A stretch of DNA of 64,000 nt from DAIOEK01 sp963721445 (GCA_963721445.1 CAVRIZ010000005.1:806001-870000), one strand, 5' to 3'; counted from the first letter of the stretch, positions 8,383 through 17,938 are shown. Notes: generated from the sequence alone by a model not told the origin. Program-made: numbers and translations.

Positions 8383-9615
8383 TTACGGATTGACGACCGT
8401 TTCAAATTTAACACCATCTGCAGTCACTGCAAGGATTGTTGCAGATTTCACAGGATTGTGTTGTTTATCGAAGGTAATCGTTCCGGATACGCCACTGAAG
8501 GTGATACCTTCAAGAGCTACACGTACTTTGTCAGTATCATCAGCACCGGCGGCAGCAATGCCCGAGAGCAGAAGGTTGGTTGCGTCATATGCTAAAGCAG
8601 CCAAAGCGTCTGGGGTCTTGGAGTATTTCTTTTCGAAAGCAGCTCGGAAATCTTGTACTTCCGCGCGGGGATCGTCTGGTGAGTAGTGGTTGGTGAAGTA
8701 TCCACCAGCGGCAGCTACCTTATCGAGGTCGGCTGAATCCCAGCCATCACCACCGATGAACGGTGCGGTGATGCCTTTTTCCTTGGCCTGTTTGGTTACC
8801 AGGTTGACTACATTGTAATAGTCGGGGAGGTAAACAACATCGGGCTTGGCATCAGCGATCTTGGAGAGAACGGCTGAGAAATCAGTGTCGTTGCCTGTGT
8901 AAGATTCTGCGCCAACGATCGTTCCGCCACCTTCAGTGAAGGACTTGGTGAAGAATTCAGCAAGGCCTTTCACGTAGTCATTCGCCTGGTCAGACATAAC
9001 GAAAGCAGTCTTGGCTCCCAGTTTTTCCATTGCGAATTTCGCGCCCACCTGACCCTGGAATGGATCGATAAAGCAGGCACGGAAGATGTAGGCTTTTGTA
9101 ACACCATTTCCATCCACGGTTACGCTTGGGTTGGTGGAGGTTGGGCTGATCTGGATGACTTTGGCAGCGTTCGCAATTTCTGATACAGGAATTGAGGCGC
9201 TTGAGCAGACTTCACCGATGATATAGTGAACACCATCTTGGCTGATCACTTTATTTGCAGCGTTAACGGCTGGATCGGGGGTGCATTGGCTATCTTCAAC
9301 GAAAGGAACAATGGTGGCGCCATTAACACCACCCTTGGCATTCCACTCTTCGATGGCCATAAGGGCGGCATCGCGGGTCATTTCACCAAAGGTTGGGACT
9401 GGACCTGAGAGAGGTGCCAGGATTGCTACTTTGAGTTCAGCAGGTGCAGCCGGTGCGGCAGGTGCAGCCGGTGCGGCGGGAGCTGCAGGTGCGGCAGGAG
9501 CGGCTGGGGCTGCGGGTTCAACGGGAGCAGCAGGTGCAGGTGTTGCGGCAGGTGCACAGCTCGCCAGTAGAACTACTACCAGAGATAGCATAAATAATGC
9601 TCTAAAGGTCTTCAT
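8383..9615 (-). CDS. Branched-chain amino acid ABC transporter substrate-binding lipoprotein
   Basis: The start is the ATG at 9615, with AGGAG eight bases upstream; a GTG six bases earlier is too close to that site. The N-terminus is a lipoprotein signal (FRALFMLSLVVVLLASC, lipobox LASC). It is followed by about 40 residues of Ala-Ala-Pro triplets, encoded by a near-tandem DNA repeat at about 9435-9540, which act as a spacer from the membrane. The mature domain is a periplasmic-binding-protein type 1 fold: VAILAPLSGPVPTFGEMTRDAALMA, then SSASIPVSEIANAAKVIQISPTST and FVMSDQANDYVKGLA. It captures Leu, Ile, Val or similar substrates for LivHMGF. The exact ligand is not shown. Confidence 0.92.
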   Translation of the reverse strand: MKTFRALFMLSLVVVLLASCAPAATPAPAAPVEPAAPAAPAAPAAPAAPAAPAAPAAPAELKVAILAPLSGPVPTFGEMTRDAALMAIEEWNAKGGVNGATIVPFVEDSQCTPDPAVNAANKVISQDGVHYIIGEVCSSASIPVSEIANAAKVIQISPTSTNPSVTVDGNGVTKAYIFRACFIDPFQGQVGAKFAMEKLGAKTAFVMSDQANDYVKGLAEFFTKSFTEGGGTIVGAESYTGNDTDFSAVLSKIADAKPDVVYLPDYYNVVNLVTKQAKEKGITAPFIGGDGWDSADLDKVAAAGGYFTNHYSPDDPRAEVQDFRAAFEKKYSKTPDALAALAYDATNLLLSGIAAAGADDTDKVRVALEGITFSGVSGTITFDKQHNPVKSATILAVTADGVKFETVVNP

Positions 9616-9740
9616 ATTCACTTCTCCTCTTTACGTGTTTGGTTGATTGTACTGAAAACGATGAGTCGACTTCTACAACTGTTATCTTCGTAAACAACCA
9701 CCTCCTCCCGTTGAGTTAAGGTTAATTCTATCAGGTTATT

Positions 9741-9771
9741 AAAAAAACCACCCCTGTTGCTATGTGGGTGG
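9741..9771 (-). terminator. Terminator hairpin inside the liv operon leader
   Basis: On the minus strand CCACCC and GGGTGG (9771-9766 and 9753-9748) pair around a 12-base loop and are followed directly by seven T. It lies about 125 bases upstream of the binding-protein start and about 160 bases after the predicted promoter. It could therefore act as a conditional attenuator of the liv operon. It could also simply end any transcript coming from the GGDEF gene. Confidence 0.7.
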
Positions 9772-9797
9772 CTTCGGTGTTGTTTCGGTGTATTGGA

Positions 9798-9917
9798 TTA
9801 ATTTGATTTCAATTTAACCTTCACACTCGCCATCCATGGGTAATTGGGGCTAATCATATACATAATGAGAGCCATAATTATCCACGCGGAGCTTAGAATG
9901 AGGTGAGGTGTCAACAT
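9798..9917 (-). CDS. Short open frame (39 aa) in the liv leader, possible leader peptide
   Basis: An ATG at 9917 opens a 39-residue frame that ends with TAA at 9798-9800. The peptide begins MLTPHLILSSAWIIMALIM and contains about twelve Leu, Ile or Val residues, plus a hydrophobic centre. It lies just after a strong predicted promoter and about 30 bases before the terminator at 9771-9741. That geometry fits a leader peptide for attenuation by branched-chain amino acid supply. No clear ribosome site precedes it, and it could instead be a small membrane protein or chance. Function is inferred only. Confidence 0.35.
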   Translation of the reverse strand: MLTPHLILSSAWIIMALIMYMISPNYPWMASVKVKLKSN

Positions 9918-9936
9918 AATCTGTACTTGAACGATA

Positions 9937-9964
9937 ATTATAAGCACCAAAGTCTATCTGTCAA
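9937..9964 (-). promoter_or_regulatory. Predicted sigma-70-type promoter of the liv operon
   Basis: On the minus strand a perfect TTGACA (9964-9959) and a perfect TATAAT (9942-9937) are 16 bases apart. The expected start is near 9930, giving a leader of about 315 bases before the binding-protein ATG. It lies just beyond the stop of the GGDEF gene. Confidence 0.75.
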
Positions 9965-9996
9965 TAGATTCGAAGCTTTTTATTACTTTTACTCGA

Positions 9997-12840
9997 TTAA
10001 ATAACGGGAGTTGAGCAGACTACGCGAGAACGGCCAGATTCTTTGGCGTTATACAAAGCCCGGTCAGCTTGCTCAATTAATGCGGGGAGCGTTGTCACAT
10101 CTTCGTCCAACTCGGCTACACCAATACTTGCGCTGATCGTGGCTTTTCCCTGAGCTGTTTCGATGGATACACTTTCAATAGCTGACAGTAACCGGTGTGC
10201 GATTTCCTGAGCAATCTGGACTGTGTTCTCAGGTAAAATAGCAATAAATTCATCACCGCCATATCTTCCCACTAAATCGACATTTCTGAGTTTGTGGCGG
10301 AATTGTTCAGCCAGTTTGACCAACAATCTGTCTCCTACAGGATGACCGAAATTATCATTGACCTGCTTAAAATAATCCAGATCGATCATCAGGACAGACA
10401 ATGGTCGGTTGAAACGGATCGCTCTTTCCACTTCTCTGCTGCCCAATTCAAATAAACTTCGCCTGTTCCGCAATCCAGTCAATTCATCGGTATCGGCTTT
10501 CTGTTGGACTTCAGAGTAAAGTCTGGCATTCTCAATGGCAGTCGCAGTCTGACTCGCGAAAGCTACCAGGCGTTCCGCATGTTCCTCGGTGTAGAAACCA
10601 CGTGTCTCACTGAAGAGGCTTAAGAAGCCAATGGTTCGCTGCCTGACCCGTAAAGGCATCCCGATATACGATTTTACCCATTTATTAATTGGGAGAGCCT
10701 GCCAGCCAACATAAGCGGAGGTATCTGGAATCGCGATGGGTTTTCCGGTTTCTCTCATCCAGAGCATATTCTTCATATTGGAAATCGGAAATGATTCGAA
10801 GGCAGTCGAATCGGTAAATCCTCGTTCAGCATATCCACGGCTGCGAACGATTTTCAACATATCATCTTCGAGGAGTAATATGATGCCCGTGTCGCTTGGA
10901 ATAACCTTATCTGCATTTACCAGTATCCGATCCAATAGACTTTCAAAATCAAGGTCACTGTTCAAGGCTTCCGAGGTATCTCGCAACGCCTCCAGGAATA
11001 CCCTCTGGTCTAATTGTAATTTTTCCATCCGCTTCTGCTCGGTAATGTCATTGATAATTCCGCCGATCTGATTACTGCCGTCAGTGCGAACTGGAAAAAG
11101 CGATAACTCGGCTACCAGCTGTTTTTCAGGCGATAGCTGATAATTGAGTTCAATTGTTTTGTCAAAATATTTTTGGGATTTGTTTTTAACAATAAAATTA
11201 TGAAGTGCCGGCATTTTGTCTTTCACCAACTCCAACCGCCTATCATCCGATGTGATCCAAAATGGAATTTCGTAGAAAGGTCGTCCCAAAACATCTTCTT
11301 TTTTAATCGCCGTTAATAATTCCAATGATTTATTCCATTCAGCGATTCGACCTTCTGAATCAAGCAGGAAAATCCCAAGCCGTGATTGTTCGACCAGACT
11401 CCGGAACTTTCGCTCGCTGGTCTCCAGTTCTTCTCTGGCAATTTTTACTTCAGTGACATCTCGAAACACTGCGTAAGATCCGATGTATTTACCCTGATGG
11501 TCAAATCGGGGAGCTGCGGATACTTGTAAGATTCTGGTTGGTTCATCTTCCAGATCAACTTTAATATCGTATTGACCTTTAACACCCGTTGTCCTTTCCC
11601 TGGTTTCAGATCTCACTCGGGCAGCATCTGTCCAACTCAAAAAGGAGAGGATATTTCGACCAACAAGGGAACCACCTTTAATACCAAAAAATTTATTCGC
11701 AGCCGGATTGGAAAACAACACATTTTCCTTTTCATCAACAATTACTAGTCCTTCTTCCTGGTTTTCCACAAGAATTTTGTAACTTGCCTGAACTTCTTCC
11801 AGCGTATCCAAAGTGCTATTTATGGACTTGACCAGGGTGGAGATTTCATCCCTACCTTTATCAATAGGAAGACGATTTTCAGGATTTCGAGATTGGATAA
11901 TGGTCGATAAATCAAGATGAAGATTGCGGATTCGGGTAAGTAGGATTCGGTTGATGAGAAAATAGAATGTTATGGTTACGATGATAGCAAGAGCAGCTAA
12001 TACCCAGAAGAAATAGAAAAGAGTGGATTTTCCCTGCTGGGATATCGTCCTTGGGATATCGACCTGCAGCAAATAGACAGGTTTATCTGATGGATCCTTC
12101 AGTAAGCTGAACCCATCGACCAATTGTTGGTTTCGAATTCGGGTGGTGATAAATGTGTTGTTATTCAATTCCGCTAGGACGGTTTTCAAAGTGGGGTCTG
12201 GTAAAACACTATCAAAACCAAGGACGGTTACATTGGAATCTGTTTGGCGGGATAGGTCAGATAGTAAATTTGGATCCAGAAGTCGTCCAATCAATAGAGT
12301 GCCCATACATGGACCAGACAAGTCATTCGGGAAAATTGGTGTGGCAACAATAATCATCGGTCCTTCAGGAAGCCGCAGAATTCCGGATTCCTGGGTCGGA
12401 TGAACCGAACAATTGGACAAATTCGGGTATTGTTTGATCCATTGGTCAGGTGGAGTAGTGAGCTTAAACGCTTCTCCGTGATCTACATCGAAGGCGTTCG
12501 AGTGGATCAGGTTTCCATTTACATCCAGGAAACCCATAAAGGATATATCGAGGGCAAGCATTGAGCTCAGCGAGAGATTATCAATTATGTATTCAGAATT
12601 TTGATCCTGCACAAATTGATAACTATCATCCCAATATGCCCAATCGGCAGATGTGTTCTTTAAGTAGGTGGTTGTCGAATCGAGTGTAAGTAGGACTCGC
12701 TCAACGCTCACCCTTGCCATATTATCTTCAATTGCCTGATAACTTCGGGTAAGAATAATGTAAGTAGTGATAAACAACAACGCAATCGCGAAAAATAGCG
12801 TTACAGCAACAATAAGGAATGACTTTCGCCTGATAGACAT
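9997..12840 (-). CDS. Multi-sensor diguanylate cyclase (CHASE4-HAMP-PAS-PAS-GAF-GGDEF)
   Basis: The protein has 947 residues. Domains in order: an N-terminal membrane helix (about 8-30); an extracellular CHASE4-like sensor with SADWAYWDDSYQFVQDQN; a second helix (about 278-300); HAMP (RNLHLDLSTIIQ to about 350); PAS one with NPAANKFFGIKGGSLVG; PAS two with LGIFLLDSEGRIAEWN; GAF (about 610-765); and a C-terminal GGDEF domain. The active motif GRYGGDEF is intact near residue 860. An RxxD inhibitory site (RNVD) sits five residues before it. It should make cyclic di-GMP from GTP under control of an outside signal and be feedback-inhibited by product. The HD-GYP protein at 15789 is a possible opponent. 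The gene is monocistronic. Confidence 0.93.
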   Translation of the reverse strand: MSIRRKSFLIVAVTLFFAIALLFITTYIILTRSYQAIEDNMARVSVERVLLTLDSTTTYLKNTSADWAYWDDSYQFVQDQNSEYIIDNLSLSSMLALDISFMGFLDVNGNLIHSNAFDVDHGEAFKLTTPPDQWIKQYPNLSNCSVHPTQESGILRLPEGPMIIVATPIFPNDLSGPCMGTLLIGRLLDPNLLSDLSRQTDSNVTVLGFDSVLPDPTLKTVLAELNNNTFITTRIRNQQLVDGFSLLKDPSDKPVYLLQVDIPRTISQQGKSTLFYFFWVLAALAIIVTITFYFLINRILLTRIRNLHLDLSTIIQSRNPENRLPIDKGRDEISTLVKSINSTLDTLEEVQASYKILVENQEEGLVIVDEKENVLFSNPAANKFFGIKGGSLVGRNILSFLSWTDAARVRSETRERTTGVKGQYDIKVDLEDEPTRILQVSAAPRFDHQGKYIGSYAVFRDVTEVKIAREELETSERKFRSLVEQSRLGIFLLDSEGRIAEWNKSLELLTAIKKEDVLGRPFYEIPFWITSDDRRLELVKDKMPALHNFIVKNKSQKYFDKTIELNYQLSPEKQLVAELSLFPVRTDGSNQIGGIINDITEQKRMEKLQLDQRVFLEALRDTSEALNSDLDFESLLDRILVNADKVIPSDTGIILLLEDDMLKIVRSRGYAERGFTDSTAFESFPISNMKNMLWMRETGKPIAIPDTSAYVGWQALPINKWVKSYIGMPLRVRQRTIGFLSLFSETRGFYTEEHAERLVAFASQTATAIENARLYSEVQQKADTDELTGLRNRRSLFELGSREVERAIRFNRPLSVLMIDLDYFKQVNDNFGHPVGDRLLVKLAEQFRHKLRNVDLVGRYGGDEFIAILPENTVQIAQEIAHRLLSAIESVSIETAQGKATISASIGVAELDEDVTTLPALIEQADRALYNAKESGRSRVVCSTPVI

Positions 12841-13027
12841 TTATTTCCTTTGAACCAATTTCATTATATTCATACGTATCAGGTTGTTATTATGCCATTT
12901 ACTATGGGGGATTCCTGTAAAAATTAACTAAAATCATACAACATTAATGGATTAAGTGATAGTAATCTCTGGCACATATCTGGCAACTCTACTTGGACAG
13001 GTGATTTCTGCCAAAGAGGAGTGAACG

Positions 13028-14434
13028 ATGAAAAATTTGAAGACAAAATGCCTGGCTTTGGTCCTCGCGTTTGTTTTAGCTCTTTTGCCGAATCCGGTTT
13101 CAGCGCAAACAGGGAGTGTCGGATTCTCCACTACTATTACCTATCAGAACATCGGTGCTTCTATAGCCCATGTCACCCTGCTATTCTATCCCGAGGGACA
13201 ATCAACTCCCATCAGTATTGCCCGCCCAGACCTTCCGGTTGGAGCGAGTGCCACAGTAGCAATGGGCAGTATCGGGTCATCGGCCGGATTCCGCGGGTCA
13301 GCAGTGGTCAAATCAGATGTCCAACTCGCCGTAACCATGACGCAAATTCCATCTGTAAGTACGGCCAAATCAAGACCTATGGCCACTGGATTTATCCAGG
13401 GAAGCGCGGAAATCTGGTTCCTGCATGCATACAAAGGAGCGACCTCCACGGTTTTATCTGTGCAAAACCTCGATAACAAACCGGCCAACCTGACGCTCGA
13501 GTTTTTGGGAGGAACAACTCCCATTACATTGACGAAATCCAATATTGGCGCTGGGAATGCAGCTTATTTTGATCTCACGAAAGTAACCGAGATCCCAGCC
13601 GGTTTTAGTGGCGCGGTCCATGTTAAGGCAATTCGATCAGGCACCACAACCATAGGGAAAATAGCCGGGATGCAGCTAAATTTGACACCGGACGGCAATG
13701 CTGTTTATGCCAATGATAGTTTCTCGCAGGTTGGCAAGAAAGTATTTATGCCGATTGCACTTTGCTCTGCCCTGGGCGGAATGTCGACTTCCTATTATGT
13801 ATACAACACCGATCCAACCCAATCAACCACAGTGACAATCACCTATAATACCGGCAAGAAAGGTACATTAACACTCGGTCCGGCCAAATATGGCTGGTAT
13901 AACGCCTGTCTGCCCAGTGGGACAACAACAGGGTATTCAGGGCATGCCGTTGTCACAAGCAGTGCGACAGATATACTCGTGTTTGGGCACGCCAAAGATG
14001 TGGGTATGTCTGCGACCTTCTCAGGTCAATCGGTAGGGTCAGACCGAATGGCTGTCCCATTTGCGAATTATTCCACCAGTTATTACACGACTGGACAAAA
14101 GCAGAGAACCACGATCTATGTGATGAACTTGGGTGCCAATCTGGCCAGTGGTGCAGTAAAAGTAAAGTATTTTGATAAGAATGGCAAATTGTTAGGAACT
14201 CACGCATTACCGGCGATAGCAAATGGGGTTAAAGTCGAATCGTCTGCGAATAAAATCGGTACGGCTGGCGCTGAATTCGGTTATTATACTGATGGAACCT
14301 CGGGTGGCTCGGCTATGATCGAAGGACCCGCTGGCAGTAATTTAATGGCGACCGTCTGGGTGATGTCTAATCCGGTTAAAGGAACCCTTGTTGGCGAAAT
14401 GTACAACGCCATCCCGATCTTGATGGCACCATAA
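13028..14434 (+). CDS. Secreted beta-repeat protein, unknown
   Basis: The protein has 468 residues with a clear signal peptide (CLALVLAFVLALLPNPVSA, cleavage after SA). The mature part contains about four copies of a beta-sandwich-like module recognisable by ITYQNIGASIAHVTLLFY, LSVQNLDNKPANLTLEF, YYVYNTDPTQSTTVTITY and IYVMNLGANLASGAVKVKYF. Each is followed by a Gly-rich FSGAVHV / YSGHAVV-like strand. The pattern suggests an extracellular structural or adhesive protein. I do not recognise a named family. AGAGGAG lies seven bases before the ATG. There is no sorting signal or C-terminal anchor, so it is probably released. Confidence 0.8.
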   Translation: MKNLKTKCLALVLAFVLALLPNPVSAQTGSVGFSTTITYQNIGASIAHVTLLFYPEGQSTPISIARPDLPVGASATVAMGSIGSSAGFRGSAVVKSDVQLAVTMTQIPSVSTAKSRPMATGFIQGSAEIWFLHAYKGATSTVLSVQNLDNKPANLTLEFLGGTTPITLTKSNIGAGNAAYFDLTKVTEIPAGFSGAVHVKAIRSGTTTIGKIAGMQLNLTPDGNAVYANDSFSQVGKKVFMPIALCSALGGMSTSYYVYNTDPTQSTTVTITYNTGKKGTLTLGPAKYGWYNACLPSGTTTGYSGHAVVTSSATDILVFGHAKDVGMSATFSGQSVGSDRMAVPFANYSTSYYTTGQKQRTTIYVMNLGANLASGAVKVKYFDKNGKLLGTHALPAIANGVKVESSANKIGTAGAEFGYYTDGTSGGSAMIEGPAGSNLMATVWVMSNPVKGTLVGEMYNAIPILMAP

Positions 14435-14453
14435 GAACACAATCCAAGCTGGT

Positions 14454-14485
14454 AAAACCCTCTTTTGCATGCAAAAGAGGGTTTT
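14454..14485. terminator. Bidirectional terminator (32-bp perfect palindrome)
   Basis: AAAACCCTCTTTTGCA is followed directly by its reverse complement. The A and T ends give a U-tract on either strand. It separates the convergent secreted-protein gene (ends 14434) and mntP (ends 14489). Confidence 0.9.
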
Positions 14486-14488
14486 GTC

Positions 14489-15048
14489 TTATATAAAGAT
14501 ATGGGTGACAAGGATCCTCAGACCGATCCCAATCAAGATCACTCCACCAACAATCTCCATCCGTTTGCCAAATCGTTCTCCAAGTTGGTTTCCCATCCTT
14601 AATCCGAACAAGGATAACCCGGCAGTAACCAAGCCAATTGTCAGAACCGGTTGGAGGATGGGGGTATCGATCAAAGCAAGGCTCAAACCAACAGCCATTG
14701 CATCGATGCTGGTGGCTACTGACAATAAAACGAGGAAACCACCCTTGGATGGATTCTGGGAATACGATTTTGACTCGGATTAATCCCCGACCGGATCATA
14801 TTGACGCCGACCATTGCTAATAGAATCAGGGCAATCCAGTGATCGAAGGCACTAATCCAACGAGATATCGTTGTGCCTGCCAACCATCCTAGGAAAGTCA
14901 TCAAACCCTGGAACAGTCCAAAATGAAAGGATAGCCGAAATATAGACCTTTTATCGCCGGCTAGCCTGGAAGTCCCCACACCGAGCGATACGGCAAAGGC
15001 ATCCATGGCAAGTCCAACGGCCACGATAAGGTTTGTAAAAAAATCCAT
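14489..15048 (-). CDS. mntP: Manganese efflux pump MntP, frameshifted as read
   Basis: The first half (15048 to about 14720) has VGLAMDAFAVSLGVG, the acidic membrane motif of MntP, and FHFGLFQGLMTFLGWLAG. The second half, in another frame, has LLSVATSIDAMAVGLSLAL, the mirrored second motif, and ends LGIRLRILVTHIF-like. Adding one base to the TTTT run at 14768-14771 joins both as ...SQKSYSQNPSKGGFLVLLSV..., giving a normal protein of about 187 residues with six helices. MntP exports Mn2+. The break sits in a homopolymer and is probably an assembly error. No manganese riboswitch is visible in the 55 bases upstream. Confidence 0.85.
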
Positions 15049-15103
15049 AAGCCATGATTATACTTTATGGGAATGTAAGTAATACGTGTCAAATTTACAA
15101 ATA

Positions 15104-15136
15104 AAGACTCCCGTCCTGACCTCGACCGGGAGTCTT
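15104..15136 (-). terminator. Terminator after the lipoprotein gene
   Basis: A 10-bp stem AAGACTCCCG / CGGGAGTCTT encloses a 13-base loop. On the minus strand it is followed by a short T-rich run. It lies 30 bases past the stop of the lipoprotein gene at 15168 and upstream of mntP. Confidence 0.75.
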
Positions 15137-15167
15137 CTATAGTCGCTTAGTAGAAATTGATTGGATC

Positions 15168-15599
15168 TTACTGATCGATCACCAATTCACCAAAGTCAAG
15201 TGTCTGACCGCCCTGGGCAAGGATCACACGTGATTCACCCTTCTCATCGGGTAGAATCCGGTACGAGGTCATTGGATCACCGATGATCATTACATATTCG
15301 CCAGCAGGCAACTCGGCTAAGCTAAATTTACCTTGCTTATCAGTGAGGACCGAAGGACTGGTTCCCGCATCATAGAGGAAAGCTGCCTTCCCCTTATCGC
15401 GATAAACCTGGGCGAAATGTACTGCGACCTCTTTCAGTGGGGATTTCTGCAGGTTTACAAGCACACCCTCCACCTGGGTAACACCGGGTACAATTTTTGG
15501 TGCGATGGATTTTGAGCTGAACAGGCTGTCTCCCGATATAACCCGGCATCCACTCAGCAGGATCAGTATTATTACACTTAGTATGGTTAGTTTTTTCAT
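15168..15599 (-). CDS. Lipoprotein with carboxypeptidase-regulatory-like beta domain
   Basis: The protein has 143 residues. The N-terminus is a lipoprotein signal with lipobox LLSGC near residue 17. The mature part holds one beta-sandwich of the carboxypeptidase-regulatory / SdrD-B type: VEGVLVNLQKSPLKEVAVHF, then VLTDKQGKFSLAELPAGEYVMIIGD, the usual DxxGxFxxxxLPPGxY pattern. Such domains bind surfaces or support adhesion. No enzymatic motif is present. The gene is single with its own terminator. The specific role is unknown. Confidence 0.78.
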   Translation of the reverse strand: MKKLTILSVIILILLSGCRVISGDSLFSSKSIAPKIVPGVTQVEGVLVNLQKSPLKEVAVHFAQVYRDKGKAAFLYDAGTSPSVLTDKQGKFSLAELPAGEYVMIIGDPMTSYRILPDEKGESRVILAQGGQTLDFGELVIDQ

Positions 15600-15788
15600 A
15601 CGATTCTCCCAAAGGAATATCTATTAAAGGAAATTGCAAGAAACTTACCAATCTAAGTGAATATTTACTCTGGTTTTATTTGAAACGAACCACCTTTACG
15701 GGATAATAATGAAGTCTGTCAGCAAAATACTATGAGTACGGTGTCCCCTTAACCTCCCTATTCCTACTTAGGGTATGATTAATAGATT

Positions 15789-17888
15789 ATGCGGATAAAA
15801 CGATTGGCGTCTTTCTATGAGAAATATCGCTGGATTCCCTGGGTGATATTTGTCTTTCTCCTGATAATCCTCGGATTCATGGGTACCCGTTTATTCGGCA
15901 ATAATGGTCAGGAATTTCTGACAGAAAATGAACGATCATGGTTGCAAGATCATCCTTCGCTCCGTTTTGCTCCCGATCCTTCTTTCAAACCCATTGAGTA
16001 CTTTGATGTGAATGGAAATTATCAGGGTATGATTGCTGATTATTTCACATTAATTCAAGATCGACTGAAGATCAATATTGATATTGTCCGCTACCCGACC
16101 TGGCAGGCTGTGCTGGATGCCGCGAGAAATCGGGAAATAGATGGGATAACCGCCGCGCAAATAACAGATGATCGGAAAGAGTATTTACTATTTACTTCTC
16201 CAATTTTAGATATCCCTAATGTAATTATCACACGGAAAGAATTCCTCAATACCCTTGAGCTGAAGGACATGGAGGGATGGACGATTGCCATGACCAAGGG
16301 GTATGCCAATGAGGAATACATCCGGAAGAATTTCCCCTATATCACCATCAAACAAGTGGATAATGATCTTCAGGCTCTCCAGGATGTTTCTTTTGAAAGA
16401 GCGGATGCGACCATTGTCAACCTTGCTATCGCCAGCACAATATTACAGGAACAGGGATTTACTAACCTCAGAGTTGCCGGAGACTCAGATAAGAGTAACT
16501 CTTTATCAATTGGTGTTCGCTCTGATGATCCCATACTGCTTGCGATCATGGAAAAAGGCTTGACAGCCATCTCTGCCCGTGAGAAAGATGATATTTATCG
16601 TAAATGGATCGGATTTTCAAATGAGGGTTTCTTTGGCACTTCATCATTTTGGATTGTGATATTTTGGGCGCTAGTCGCCGTCACCCTTATTTTTGGAGTT
16701 GCCCTGACCTGGAACAGTGCATTACGATTGCAGGTTGATTCGAAAACTGCTGAATTGAACCAGGAACTGAAGGAGAAACAAATAGCAGAAAGCAAGTTGA
16801 GCCAACAATTGGAAAATCTATCTGCCCTTAGGGCTGTTGGTGGTGCTATTAATGCCAGTATGGATCTACCTTTGACCCTGAATATTCTGCTCGACCAAAT
16901 ATCGTCAAAACTTAACGTCGATGCCTGCCGTATTCTGCTATTAAATCCATTTTCCCGAACCTTGGATCATATGGCAGACCGAGGTTTTCGTACACCTTAT
17001 CTTCGGGGAATCAGCTATCCAATCGGAAGCACCAGCTTTGCCTGGAACGCGATTCGCACCCGTAAATTGGTCATTGAAGATCTGCTGAATCAGCACGAAA
17101 TCCACCTGGATCCTTCGGTATTGGAGACGGAAGCGTTTGTCAGTTATATTGGCGCGCCATTGATCTCGAAAGGATCAGTAAAAGGAGTGTTGGAAATATA
17201 TAATCGTTCACCTCACCCCAAAGACCAGGTGTGGATGGACTTTTTGGAAGCAATGACCAGCCAGGCGGCTATTGCCTTGGATAACGCCACCCTCTTCCAG
17301 GATTTACAGCGAGTGAATCTGGATCTAACTGTGGCTTATGATGCCACGATTGAAGGGTGGGCTCATGCGCTGGAACTGCGTGATGGCGCCACTGAAGGCC
17401 ATTCTCAGCGGGTTATGAAAATGACCCTCGAACTTGCCAGTCGGGTGGGAATACTGGATGATGAATTAATTCATATTCGACGGGGAGCTTTACTTCATGA
17501 TATTGGTAAAATGGGCATACCCGACCAAATATTGCTAAAACCAGGTCCACTAACCCCGGAAGAATGGGAAATAATGCGGAAACACCCGGTTTATGCCTTT
17601 GAAATGTTGAGAAGTATTGAATACCTGAGTTTGGCGCTTGATATTCCACATTATCATCACGAAAAATATGATGGGAGCGGCTACCCATCCGGATTGAAAG
17701 AAGACCAAATCCCCCTTGCTGCCAGAGTTTTTTCTGTGATCGATGTCTGGGACGCTCTAACCTCTGATCGTCCTTATCGTAAATCATGGGGGGAAGAACG
17801 AGCCATCGCATACATCAAAGACAATGCAGGTTCTCATTTTGACCCGGGTATCGTGACGGAATTCCTGAATCTGATGAAAATCAAGTAA
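15789..17888 (+). CDS. Solute-binding sensor with GAF and HD-GYP phosphodiesterase domains
   Basis: The protein has 699 residues. After a membrane helix (about 15-35) comes a bacterial solute-binding family 3 sensor (about 45-275) with LRFAPDPSFKPIEYFD and EIDGITAAQITDDRKEYLLFT. A second helix (about 285-305) and a short coiled coil follow, then GAF (about 345-505) and a C-terminal HD-GYP domain (about 515-695). The HD motif GALLHDIGKMGIPD sits near residue 568 and the GYP signature HHEKYDGSGYPSG near 629; the metal-binding His residues are present. It should hydrolyse cyclic di-GMP in response to an outside small molecule. It may oppose the GGDEF protein at 9997-12840. Confidence 0.92.
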   Translation: MRIKRLASFYEKYRWIPWVIFVFLLIILGFMGTRLFGNNGQEFLTENERSWLQDHPSLRFAPDPSFKPIEYFDVNGNYQGMIADYFTLIQDRLKINIDIVRYPTWQAVLDAARNREIDGITAAQITDDRKEYLLFTSPILDIPNVIITRKEFLNTLELKDMEGWTIAMTKGYANEEYIRKNFPYITIKQVDNDLQALQDVSFERADATIVNLAIASTILQEQGFTNLRVAGDSDKSNSLSIGVRSDDPILLAIMEKGLTAISAREKDDIYRKWIGFSNEGFFGTSSFWIVIFWALVAVTLIFGVALTWNSALRLQVDSKTAELNQELKEKQIAESKLSQQLENLSALRAVGGAINASMDLPLTLNILLDQISSKLNVDACRILLLNPFSRTLDHMADRGFRTPYLRGISYPIGSTSFAWNAIRTRKLVIEDLLNQHEIHLDPSVLETEAFVSYIGAPLISKGSVKGVLEIYNRSPHPKDQVWMDFLEAMTSQAAIALDNATLFQDLQRVNLDLTVAYDATIEGWAHALELRDGATEGHSQRVMKMTLELASRVGILDDELIHIRRGALLHDIGKMGIPDQILLKPGPLTPEEWEIMRKHPVYAFEMLRSIEYLSLALDIPHYHHEKYDGSGYPSGLKEDQIPLAARVFSVIDVWDALTSDRPYRKSWGEERAIAYIKDNAGSHFDPGIVTEFLNLMKIK

Positions 17889-17938
17889 ACTGAGATTAGT
17901 TTTTGGTAGAAAACCGCCATCCGATGAGGGAGGTTACC

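Noticed and set aside
9616..9930. T-box element in the liv leader
   Set aside because: No T-box consensus (AGGGTGGNACCGCG-like) was found beside the terminator.
15049..15103. Manganese (yybP-ykoY) riboswitch before mntP
   Set aside because: Only 55 bases separate mntP from an upstream terminator, and none of the conserved riboswitch segments is present.
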